From NCBI GenBank assembly GCA_024516035.1, contig CM044956.1:2749501-2813500 (forward strand): 64,000 bases of DNA, read 5' to 3'. The position numbers and the translations under genes were made by a program. Under the pieces are notes generated by a model that worked only from the letters and a program-made list of their open reading frames with translations, did not search any database and was not told the DNA's origin. This DNA comes from Bactericera cockerelli. Its lineage: Eukaryota > Arthropoda > Insecta > Hemiptera > Triozidae. The first letter of the stretch is position 1. Each line of letters opens with the position of its first letter. Positions 1 through 8,614 of this stretch are shown here, in pieces.

Positions 1-402
1 GCAAATACATTAAAGATCAAAGGATATTTTATTTATTTAAAACAAATTATATATCATTTTCTATATCATTTAGTTCGGGGCCGCAGGGTTTCATTAATTT
101 GTTTCCTGGAAATTTCTATATTATGGATAACATACATACACTGGACGGCATCTGTAGAGGAACGCATGCTGTTTTTCCCTTTAACGCCGTGTATTTCCAA
201 GCGGTACCAAAGTGTTGTAACTTCTGTTGTAGATTAGATTTTCAGATGGTTTTTACTTTCCTTATCCTATAATAAGGAAAGTATTGCGTACCCAGGTTTT
301 TACATTTCTGACCTACCCAGTTTTTCACATTTCTGGACGAATCATATAGCCTCAGGATACGAAAAAGGTGGTTTCGGCCATTGGTCCTTTCGTTCGTCTG
401 AC
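1..402. other. Intergenic or intronic DNA with a hairpin motif
   Basis: No gene is recognised. Positions 255-282 form an 11-bp stem with a 6-nt loop (ACTTTCCTTAT / ATAAGGAAAGT), the same motif as the tandem hairpins near 20.9 kb and the inverted copy near 24.57 kb. The sequence after it (290-340) also matches the reverse complement of 24.5 kb, so this is one end of a dispersed repeat. Confidence 0.6.
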
Positions 403-435
403 TGTATGTGTGTATGTGTGTGTGTGTTTGTGTGT

Positions 436-520
<85 letters not shown>
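403..520. repeat. (TG)n microsatellite
   Basis: Nearly perfect TG dinucleotide run with a few TA or TT interruptions. The Val/Cys-rich open frame across it is a by-product of the repeat. Confidence 0.95.
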
Positions 521-522
<2 letters not shown>

Positions 523-1190
523 TGCGTCCCTATACTCTACCTATACCTACATAATTAAAATACTAACTCGTACGTCTGCAGTCGTCTACTTTTAATCGTT
601 CGACCATGATTGTAAAGCTTCGACTTTAATTTCATTCCATCGACCATTTTCTGTTTACAACCTCCCTAGGTTCTGGAAACTTTGAAAGTTTTGAAACAGT
701 AAAATCAAATAAAATGTCCCCATTTTTTTGTTTTTTTTTTATGAATAAAAGCACAATACTAATATTAGAAATTTCTTGGAAATAATAGGACGCAGATTTT
801 ATCCATCGTATTTTACGCAGCAATCGTGTCTGCAATGTTTTTTTGTTGTAATAAATTTTGCACCCTTCAGCGAACAGATGCATCGAAATTTTCAATTAAA
901 AACTTGAATTCATTTTATCCATAAGATACTTTTAGTATTTCCATGAAGCTGAACAATTAAACGGTCTATCTCTGTCATCGACAAACTCTTATCAAGGTAG
1001 AATACATCCTCTGGGAATGTCCCATGTTAGTAGAAGGCGAAAACAATAATACAAAATACTGTGGAAATACTTGGTATTTTTGTTTTTAAAATACCAAGTA
1101 TTTTCACAACAATTATAATCAACAAAGCCATTATTGAAAACCTAGTGTCAGCAGTATTTCTATTGTGTTGGTAACTTAAAAATAAACAAG
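521..1190. other. Non-coding DNA with one hairpin
   Basis: No coding signal is convincing. The only structure noted is an inverted repeat with 20-bp arms at 1061-1080 and 1088-1107 (one mismatch, 7-nt loop). Confidence 0.6.
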
Positions 1191-1191
1191 G

Positions 1192-1425
1192 GTCAGTGTC
1201 GATGGCGAGTTAAATGCACCGGTTCTCGTAGGATCACCGAAGTAAAGCAACGTCCAGCGAGGTGAAGACTTCGAGATGCTGACCAAATTCTTTTTGTGGC
1301 ATTCCGACCAAATTCAAGATGGGTGCGGCTAATGTGGGTAGGTTTGTAAGTTTCCTACGAATGGAGGGTAACACCCCCGTCGTGATATGATCATGCAGTT
1401 GAAAGCGACGTTAAACCCAAATTGA
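1192..1425 (+). mobile_element. 5S rRNA-derived SINE, copy 1
   Basis: The first ~85 bases resemble the promoter half of 5S rRNA (ATCACCGAAG, then AGCAACGTCCAGCGAGGT). They are followed by a family-specific body with the signature GAATGGAGGGTAACACCCCC and a tail ending GCGACGTTAAAC. The same head and body order occurs at 23.17 and 58.36 kb (+) and 39.6 kb (-). This copy is diverged in the middle. Confidence 0.7.
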
Positions 1426-1649
1426 AACCGGTTGAAATTGAAAAATTAGAAACCGGTTGGGGCATATTTTTCGGAGAAAATTCTCGAAACAAGTGAGGCT
1501 GGCATTTCCGCGGCTTTTGTTCTCCAGACGGGTGACGTTTTCTACCTTGTAGAATGTAACAAGTTATGTACAATCCTACAACCAGTGTTATGTACCATCC
1601 TACAAGCTGTGTTCAAGAACTTCAATGACTGCAAATTTTGAAATATTAT

Positions 1650-1829
1650 TACATTCGAACCTGGATATAATAGAACCCGCGGGACAGAGCAAAAAATCTA
1701 TTATAAAGAGGTTTCTAATATAGCCAGTTCTCTATTACACATAAACAGGTGACGCAGGGACCTGAGATTTTCTCTATTATAAAGATTTTTCTATTACATC
1801 CAAGTCCATTATATCCAGGTGTGACTGTA
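1650..1829. mobile_element. MITE with pogo/Tc1-mariner-like inverted ends
   Basis: The left end reads ACATTCGAACCTGGATATAA and the right end, inverted, reads ACAGTCACACCTGGATATAA, so the ends are imperfect inverted repeats starting next to TA. The type resembles pogo/Tigger-derived MITEs. A related partial copy lies at 2123-2263, and single ends occur elsewhere (20.65 kb, 53.04 kb). No transposase is present. Confidence 0.6.
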
Positions 1830-2122
1830 TTAATTTAGCCGTGTTTTTCTTTTGGATAATTTTTTTCCAGGTTTGGTATTTCCAAATATTTCCATTTTCT
1901 TCCAAGTTTAGCTTCCCCACTATTCGTGAAAGAAAAATGCATTTCAGTACTTTTAAAGAGAAACAATGGAAAAATTAAAACTTAACCTACAAAACAAATG
2001 GAAGCAAGAATTTTAAATCCATTTTGGTTAACCAAACTGGAAGAAGATTTTTCCTCTTCTAAAAGAAAAATGACTTTCTTCCAGTTTCTCCATTTTATTC
2101 CATTTGAATTCACTTTGGTTGC

Positions 2123-2263
2123 GATTTTCTCTATTATATTAAGAGGTTTCTAACATGGTCAGTTCTCTATTACACATAAACAGGTGACGCAGGGACCTGA
2201 GATCTTCTCTATTATAAACAGTTTTCTATTATAGACAAGTCCATTATGTCCAGGTTTGACTGT
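2123..2263. repeat. Partial copy of the 1650-1829 MITE
   Basis: The block CTCTATTACACATAAACAGG and the following CAGGGACCTGAGAT match 1730-1770 almost exactly, and the right end again reads TCCAGGTTTGACTGTATT. The left terminus is missing. Confidence 0.65.
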
Positions 2264-2284
2264 ATTACTTTGTTTCGACCATCT

Positions 2285-2481
2285 GTCCCGGTAGCTCAGT
2301 GGTAAAGGCGGCACTCTGTGAATTCACAGGTTCCAGAGGTCGTGGGTTCGAAACCCAGCCGGGACATGACAAGTTATCCTCCCATTTGGGATTTTTACCA
2401 CATAATAATATGTCTTGGGCTTACTGCTGGAATAATGGGACTTTAATAGTCCTTATCGGGCAGTATTATTATTATTATTAT
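2285..2481 (+). mobile_element. tRNA-derived SINE, family A, full copy
   Basis: The tRNA-like head has an A-box-like GTAGCTCAGTGG and a B box GGGTTCGAAACCC. It is followed by the family body (CAAGTTATCCTCCCATTTGG ... CTGCTGGAATAATGGGACTT ... CCTTATCGGGCAGTA) and an (ATT)n tail. Other copies: 37741-37900 (-), 60074-60295 (-), 61955-62135 (-), and a 3' fragment against the eys splice acceptor at 8351-8397. It is not a functional tRNA gene, because the body and tail recur as one unit. Confidence 0.85.
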
Positions 2482-2645
2482 AAAACCTGGTTGCAGGGTT
2501 TCGTCTGAAACACCATACAATTAACACTGCGACCTAGTAAGATCTATTGTGACCAGGGAGAAAATCTCTCATCCTATTTCCCAGTTCTGTGCCTATGGCG
2601 GCCCAACTGGGCTTAGTTGAGAGTGGTTGTCCATTGCTTAACGCC

Positions 2646-3833
2646 CTAAGTCCAGAAACCTGTTCCCTTCATGAGAAGTGTCAGTCTCTGGACGAGGTGT
2701 TCTTGGTTATGGAGATCTTCGAGATTATTGGATTCGAAAATCCTAAATCTCCTGTTATCCAGCGCCTCACATTCGAAGAGAATGTGTGTTGCTGTTTCTT
2801 CTTCCAGACCACATAGCCTACAATCGATTGGTTCTCCTCTAGAGAGTCCTAATCTGTGTAAGTGTTTCCTAAGTGGTCCGTGGCCAGTGAGTAGGCTCAC
2901 TATTAATCTTAGTTTATTTCTGTTGAGTGACAGAGATTCCTGAGTGAGTTTCTTGGAGTATCCTGTTAGCGTCAGCTTAGAGTGTCGCATGCCACTGGAG
3001 TTTCTCCAAGCTTTATTTGCTTCCTCCATGACCCATTTCCTGGCACTAAAACGGACCAGGCATTGGTATGGCCAGCACCGGTTCGGGGCCAGTGAAGCTT
3101 TTTTCTGCAGCCTCTCTTGCTAGGAGATCTGCAGCCTCGTTGCCTTGGAGACCACTATGCCTGGAATCCATTCCAAGTTTACCTGTTATGGGTGGCTAGT
3201 TCATTAAGTGTTCCAACACACTCCCATACCAATTTTGACTTCACTTGGTATGTTTCTAAGCTTTGAGGCGGCTTGGCTATCGGAGAAAAAAGTAATATTC
3301 TTCCCTTTCCAGCCTATTTCCAGTGCGTGCCTGCTCCCATTATAATGGCGAAAATCTCGGCCTGGTACACTGTTGCCAGTGTACCTAAGCTTTCAGATTT
3401 TCTACAGAAGCCTGGCCCGCAAAGGCCCGCCCCACTGCTTCCACTCATGCGAGATCCATCTGTATAGTATTTGATACCCGCATGAGATAATATTTTCTTG
3501 GCTTGATTCCTTTTCCCAGTCTGACCTAGGTCTGATAGTACTTCGTAGGAAAGGTCAAGGTTGTTTTTGGGAATCATGTAGTCAACCGGCATATTCTGCT
3601 TGTATGTCACATGAGATTTCTCAATCAGTTCCTGTATCGGGCGGGTAGCCTGCCAGAGCGACTGATTGATTGCCTGAAAGCACCCATGATGGCCTCCCCC
3701 TTGATAAATAAATATAAGGGTGGAAGCCCTAGAATGACTTCCAAAGCTAATGTGGTGCTGTTCTGAAGCAACCAGAGATCATCAATAAAGCTGACCTCGT
3801 GTTGATTCCAGCTCCCTCTGAGCAGTTAGCTGC
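2646..3833 (-). pseudogene. Frameshifted 3' part of LINE ORF2: RNase H and zinc-finger-like tail
   Basis: Pieces in different frames together resemble the end of ORF2. RNase H is marked by YYTDGSRMSG (near 3475-3450), VYQAEIFAI and, in another frame, SDSQAA near 3275. The distal tail carries GHGPLRKHLHRLGL and a C-x2-C...H-x4-C segment (CRLCGLEEETATHILFEC) typical of LINEs with RNase H. Stops and frame changes at about 3834 and 3310 separate the pieces. An intact element would have these as one frame with the upstream RT. Confidence 0.75.
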
Positions 3834-6260
3834 TCAGCTTTGCTTCCACCATATGCAGGATGCATATGTGATTCGAGGTCTGACTATAGCAGTGTATATC
3901 CAGCGAGTTACTGCTGGTGTCAGACCCCAAGTTTTGCCAACAGACCTTCGTGCAATATGAAGTGTGGCCTTAGCCTTGTCTGTGGTTTTCTTAATGTGCT
4001 GATTCCAGGTCAATTTCTTGTCGAGATAAACTCCGAGAAACTTGACTTCTTCAGCAATTTCAATTCTTTCACCAAAAATTTTGGGTGCCTGGACGGCGCC
4101 TAGCTTATGTTTTCTAGTGAAAGGTACTAAAGTGGTTTTCAGAGGGTTGACTTTAACCCCCCTACTCAAGCACCACTTTTCAACTATTGAGAGAGCATAC
4201 TGAAGTAGTTCTGACAAAGTTGTTTTGTATTTTCCTCGGACTAGGATGACAAAGTCGTCCGCATACCCGAGGGCAAAGAAACCAGCCTTATCTAGTTCGT
4301 TAAGAAGCTCATCCGCAACAAGATTCCATAACCTTGGAGAGATGACTCCCCCCTGAGGACAGCCCCTGGTTGCATTGATTTCTTTTTTCGACTCTAAGAG
4401 TTCGGCGATAATTGTCCTCGATTTGAGGAGCTGTGTAACCCATTCGGAAATAGTTTTACCTGCTCCCGAGATGGATTTAATTATGGAGTCCAAAGAGGTG
4501 TTATCAAAGGCACCCTCTATGTCTAGAAAGACAGCCATGGCAATCTCTTGATTATTCAGCGCTAATTCAATCTTGCTAACAAGTTCGTTCAGCGCTGTTT
4601 CAGTAGATTTGCCTCGCTGATAAGCATGCTGATTGGGGTTGTGAGGAATCCTATATATGAAGTCCTCTTCCAGACGCCAATCGACTAATCTTTCAAGTGT
4701 TTTCAAAAGAAAGGATGAGAGGCTAATTGGTCGAAAAGACTTAGCCTGGCTCAGATTTCTCCGGCCTGGCTTAGCCAAAAAGACGACTTTTGCTCTTCTC
4801 CAACACTTGGGAATGTAACCCAGGGCCAGACTAGACCTGAACAGCTTGCACAGTACTGGACCTATGAGGTCCAATCCTTCTTGCAATAGAACTGGATAGA
4901 TTCCGTCTGGTCCTGGGGATTTAAAAGGTTTGAATGTGGATACTGCCGCTTTTACCCTTCGATTAGTGACCGCAGCCTTAGCCTCCTCCCAATCCTGTTG
5001 AGTTGGCACCTGGTGGGAGCCTTCTTCAGGATGTGAGGGATTCAGCCCAGTTGTGGCACAGATATGTCCGGGAAAATGTGCGTCAAGTAGCACTTCAAGG
5101 GTTTCTTTACTATCGCTAGTGTGTAAGCCATCAGGTTTGACTAGTGTACCTATTCCAAAGAAAGGGTCCCTTGCCATTAGCTTTTGGAGACGCGCGGCTG
5201 AGTCGAAATTTTCGATACTACCACAGAACGTCCTCCATGAGCTCCTTTTGGCCTTTCTTATTTCTGTGTTATAAACTGTGAGTGACCTGTGATAGGCTTC
5301 CCTATTACCATCCCTCTTAGCTTTATTCCACAGTTTCCTAGTTTTCTTTCGAAGGTTTTCTAGGTTTTTACTCCACCAGACTGGTTGTTTGGTGTGATTT
5401 TTATGTGTAATCGGACAGCAATTGTCAAAAGATTTCAGAAGTGCATCCTCCAAAGAGAGAGCAGCTTCATCTAGAGTCCTGCTGTCCTTTACATCCACTT
5501 CTACCAGTTCTCTTCCAAGAGATGTTCGGAAGAGTTGCCAGTTGGCTTTCCTGGGATTACGATATGTAGCGGATGGACCTTTATCGGTTGATAACCTGAA
5601 GAAAATGTATTGGTGATCAGATAATGAAATTATCTCATCTAATACCCTCCAGTTGTCTATGACTCTCGCCATTCTCTGAGTTCCTATAGTGATATCTATT
5701 ACCTCAGTTCTAGCTCTAGTGACAAACGTTGGTTCATTACCAACATTAAAAATCAATAGGTTATAATTATTTATAAAGTTAAGTAGTAACTCACCTCTAT
5801 CGTTGACATCTGATGATCCCCAAGTGGAATGATGTGAATTAGCATCCGTGCCAATCAGGTAGTCCTGGTCTTCCTCCCTCATGTGATTGACGAAGTCCTG
5901 GAGCTCCGGGCTTATGGGGTCAGCATTTTCAAAAGGTAGGTAGCAAGAAGCAAATATGTAGCTTTTGCTTTCCCTTCCCTCTTGAACGTTGATTTTGACT
6001 GCGGTCATGTCTCTAGTAATGTAGGTCCACATGGGTAAGCATATAATCCCTTCCTTTACAAAGATACAAGACCGAGGATTTGCCGAGGTATGGTCATAAA
6101 TGACAGTACCTCTACTTTCTCCAAGCCCTGCTACTCTACCATTAACCAGATATGGTTCTTGGATGAGTGCGAGCTGTATGTTTTTTTCCAAAATGATTTT
6201 GTTGAAATGAGCACTGGGTGCTTTAGCGTGGTGAAGGTTTATTTGAACCACGTCTATCAT
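3834..6260 (-). CDS. LINE ORF2: APE endonuclease and reverse transcriptase (C-truncated by frameshift)
   Basis: 808 residues. Residues ~1-230 are an APE-type endonuclease: VVQINLHHAKA at the N terminus, ALIQEPYL (catalytic Glu), GTDANSHHSTWGS, and SDHQYIFF (catalytic Asp-His). Residues ~420-720 are the reverse transcriptase: KSPGPDGIYP, FRPISLSS, FLDIEGAFDN, GCPQGGVISP and the catalytic GYADDFVIL. The frame stops at YASCIWWKQS just before the RNase H region, which continues in another frame. ORF1 ends 10 bases upstream, so the ORFs are adjacent without overlap. It acts in target-primed reverse transcription. Confidence 0.88.
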   Translation of the reverse strand: MIDVVQINLHHAKAPSAHFNKIILEKNIQLALIQEPYLVNGRVAGLGESRGTVIYDHTSANPRSCIFVKEGIICLPMWTYITRDMTAVKINVQEGRESKSYIFASCYLPFENADPISPELQDFVNHMREEDQDYLIGTDANSHHSTWGSSDVNDRGELLLNFINNYNLLIFNVGNEPTFVTRARTEVIDITIGTQRMARVIDNWRVLDEIISLSDHQYIFFRLSTDKGPSATYRNPRKANWQLFRTSLGRELVEVDVKDSRTLDEAALSLEDALLKSFDNCCPITHKNHTKQPVWWSKNLENLRKKTRKLWNKAKRDGNREAYHRSLTVYNTEIRKAKRSSWRTFCGSIENFDSAARLQKLMARDPFFGIGTLVKPDGLHTSDSKETLEVLLDAHFPGHICATTGLNPSHPEEGSHQVPTQQDWEEAKAAVTNRRVKAAVSTFKPFKSPGPDGIYPVLLQEGLDLIGPVLCKLFRSSLALGYIPKCWRRAKVVFLAKPGRRNLSQAKSFRPISLSSFLLKTLERLVDWRLEEDFIYRIPHNPNQHAYQRGKSTETALNELVSKIELALNNQEIAMAVFLDIEGAFDNTSLDSIIKSISGAGKTISEWVTQLLKSRTIIAELLESKKEINATRGCPQGGVISPRLWNLVADELLNELDKAGFFALGYADDFVILVRGKYKTTLSELLQYALSIVEKWCLSRGVKVNPLKTTLVPFTRKHKLGAVQAPKIFGERIEIAEEVKFLGVYLDKKLTWNQHIKKTTDKAKATLHIARRSVGKTWGLTPAVTRWIYTAIVRPRITYASCIWWKQS

Positions 6261-6270
6261 TTTGGAGTTA

Positions 6271-7608
6271 TTATGTCCTTGTTTCGGACTTCTTTTCGAG
6301 ACTCGTCACAGTCACCCTACCAAAGCCCAGGTTTATAAAACCTTTAGCTTGGATAGTTGACCACGAGTCTTGATCCATCCGAACAACAACCCTCTTGCCT
6401 TGAGGAGTTTTTTCTGTGTGAAGCACCCTCCATTTTGAAGTGCTGAAACCACCATTTTGACCGTCCACCTTTTGGAGGATGGTCTCAGGGGTTTTGTCCC
6501 TCAAAATTTCCGGTGCCACAAACATGGCTCGAACGCCTTTAGCGAGTTCACTTGCTGGAACTGATTTCAGCAAGGCTCCCTGCCAAGGCACCATGTCAGC
6601 ACAGACACTGTTGACCCAGCCTGCTGTAGCATCGTCACAGCAGTACAGCATGACTGCACCACCATTTAAACGAATACCGTTGAAGCTGGGATTGATGGTA
6701 TTTTGTCCATCTATCTTATCCATAATGGAAGCTTGGATTAGCCTGAACTGCTCATCCGTTACCTCCACTTCTGGATAGTCCTGATGGACAATGGCCATCT
6801 TTACTGAGGTTGAAGAACCACTGTAAGACGGCTTTACCTCATTTAAGCGATGTCGCTTCTTTTGAGGGTTTTCTTCTAATTCTTCCGAGTTGGGAGTCAG
6901 CTCATTTCTACTCCTTTTAACGGGTGTAGATTTGGGCGTCCCAGCCTCGGCGTTCTGAAGGGCGGCAAGCTTGAGCTTTTGGCGCTTTTTCAGCTGTGCC
7001 CCAGTAACCCTTTTAACGAGAGGTGGTCTCTTGGGAGTCAGTCCACCGACCGCAGTGGCCAATGTACTAGCAAGGTCTAGAGGACCCGCCTGTACATTTC
7101 CCCCTACACTCGATGGTCCTCCTGTGTTGAGAGCCTCCGTTAGGGCCAGGGCACTCTGACGTCTCTTTTTGAGACGTTGCGCTCCCGACATCTTCTTTTT
7201 CTTCTTCTTGGCGCCAATCTTCAGCTTTGACAGAGGGTCAGAGATGGACTCCGTGTGTGAGGCCCCCGATTCACTCAGTAGCCTCTCCTCACGCGCCTTC
7301 TCGTCTCCATCTGTGTCCACCGAAGGTTTGCCAGAAGGTACAAGAATGACAGATGACTCTTCTGTACTGGCCAGAACTGAGTCAATCTGCATATCTAGAT
7401 CTTGATCCAGTGGTGAGTTTCCCACTAGTGTGGGTGCCTCTCCCTCTGGATCTGCAGTTTTAAGAACTGCCTGAGAAACACTGATTTTGTCCCCCCCAGA
7501 ATCCAGGGACAAGGACGCGGAAACTCCAACCTCCACCTGTTCCGCGCCACGGGATTCAAGGACTTCCTTGCTACCCGTCTGGGGTACTATGTTTTTAATA
7601 GTGTCCAT
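6271..7608 (-). CDS. LINE ORF1 protein with DUF4780-like domain
   Basis: 445 residues. The N-terminal ~260 residues are low-complexity and basic (KIGAKKKKKK, RLKKRRQ and similar), as expected for a nucleic-acid-binding ORF1. Residues ~280-440 resemble the DUF4780 family found in ORF1 of many insect LINEs (VTDEQFRLIQASI, GAVMLYCCDDATAGWV, VPWQGALLK, KWRVLHTE). No CCHC zinc knuckle was seen, unlike R1 or Jockey ORF1. The frame is intact although the element's 3' part is broken. Confidence 0.75.
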   Translation of the reverse strand: MDTIKNIVPQTGSKEVLESRGAEQVEVGVSASLSLDSGGDKISVSQAVLKTADPEGEAPTLVGNSPLDQDLDMQIDSVLASTEESSVILVPSGKPSVDTDGDEKAREERLLSESGASHTESISDPLSKLKIGAKKKKKKMSGAQRLKKRRQSALALTEALNTGGPSSVGGNVQAGPLDLASTLATAVGGLTPKRPPLVKRVTGAQLKKRQKLKLAALQNAEAGTPKSTPVKRSRNELTPNSEELEENPQKKRHRLNEVKPSYSGSSTSVKMAIVHQDYPEVEVTDEQFRLIQASIMDKIDGQNTINPSFNGIRLNGGAVMLYCCDDATAGWVNSVCADMVPWQGALLKSVPASELAKGVRAMFVAPEILRDKTPETILQKVDGQNGGFSTSKWRVLHTEKTPQGKRVVVRMDQDSWSTIQAKGFINLGFGRVTVTSLEKKSETRT

Positions 7609-7740
7609 TTCTCACAAGTGATTTATTGTTCGGGGTTTTCATCCCCTAGCCTTTTTAACCTACGGCCAGGCCGCAACTGATGCTTCATGTACTTCTCGAC
7701 ATGTACACTACTTGCTGGGACGTCTTAAAATAAGACCAGC

Positions 7741-8350
7741 CAGTTGCATCAGTTGCTTGCTCTAAGGACCCCGGGATCGCCAATTCCCGTATATCTGTTG
7801 CCAGATATTTGTGAGGCATTAGAAATGGTTGGAAAGTAGAAGTGTTTGACCAGAGGGTCTAGAAAGAAGTAGAAAAAATGGCACGGAAAGGAAATAGTGT
7901 CATCTAGTTTAAAAGAACCAGAGCAGAGTGAAGAGGAAGGGCTCTGGCGTCCTCCGTGCGACGTTAGCCTGTGCCACAGTTCATGCATGTCCGTGACACA
8001 GTGTCCACCCCTACCCCATCTTTGAGGTAGTATTTAAGCAAGGTTTGACTCACCTGCTCTGTATTCCGGGAAGGTCCAACAAAGACAATTGATGTACCTG
8101 ACCATCATACACAGCAATAGTAAGACCCACCTCACATAAAGGTCGCTCCGGAGTGCTCCTGGCCCTGGTAAAAGACATACGATGACCCATCATGAACAAG
8201 TAAGCATGCATATTACTTTGGTATGATGTGTCATCTCATCGGATACCAGAGCCACTTGCTAGGCATTCCATATTGGTCCTTTGAGAGCTCAACTAGCGAA
8301 GAGACTCAACAACTGGTCCTCAATGGAATACCCTTCGTAGGGGAATAAAT
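7741..8350. other. No gene recognised
   Basis: AT-rich intron or intergenic DNA between the 5' end of the LINE and the first visible eys exon. Short frames lack recognisable motifs. Confidence 0.55.
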
Positions 8351-8397
8351 AAGGCATCGGGCAGTATAAATAAGGCGATATTATTATTATTATTATT
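8351..8397 (+). mobile_element. 3' tail of SINE A abutting a splice acceptor
   Basis: The stretch ATCGGGCAGTATAAATAAGG followed by CGATA and (TTA)n matches, inverted, the 3' ends of the SINE A copies at 60.1 and 61.96 kb. It runs straight into GCAG, the acceptor of the 8402 exon, so the SINE tail supplies the T-rich tract of this splice site. Confidence 0.7.
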
Positions 8398-8401
8398 GCA
8401 G

Positions 8402-8614
8402 AGGAGTTCCTGTCGGATATCAGCTTCTCCGGGCGGCGGTCCTTCATCAGTCTCCCCTCCTCGGACCTGCACCTGCAGGAGGCCTGCATTGACCTTGAGC
8501 TCCGCCCTGTCAAGGACAAAGGGTTGGTCATGTACTTTGGACACCCCCACAAGAACTCGATGATGACGCTGTCGCTACAGGGGGGTGTTCTCGAGCTACG
8601 AGTTCTGATGCTAG
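8402..8614 (+). CDS. eys: eys-like exon: first half of a laminin G domain
   Basis: Starts in phase 1 after TTATTGCAG and ends before GTAAGTAG. It encodes EFLSDISFSGRRSFISLP, then ACIDLELRPVKDKGLVMYFG and SLQGGVLELRVLML, the beta-sandwich start of a laminin G domain. The acceptor is preceded by a SINE tail. It is the most upstream eys exon found in the window. Confidence 0.82.

Larger units (their letters stand above)
2540..7740 (-). mobile_element. Degraded non-LTR retrotransposon (LOA/I-superfamily type)
   Basis: On the - strand the order is a 5' region (about 7740-7609), ORF1 (7608-6271), ORF2 endonuclease plus reverse transcriptase (6260-3834), then RNase H and C-terminal tail in shifted frames (3833-2646). 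ORF1 with a DUF4780-like domain and an ORF2 with APE endonuclease, RT and RNase H point to the LOA or a neighbouring I-superfamily clade. Both ends are uncertain and no target duplication was found. The 3' part is frameshifted, so the copy is probably dead. Confidence 0.8.

Noticed and set aside
368..595. 75-residue Cys/Val-rich frame
   Set aside because: Translation of a TG microsatellite.
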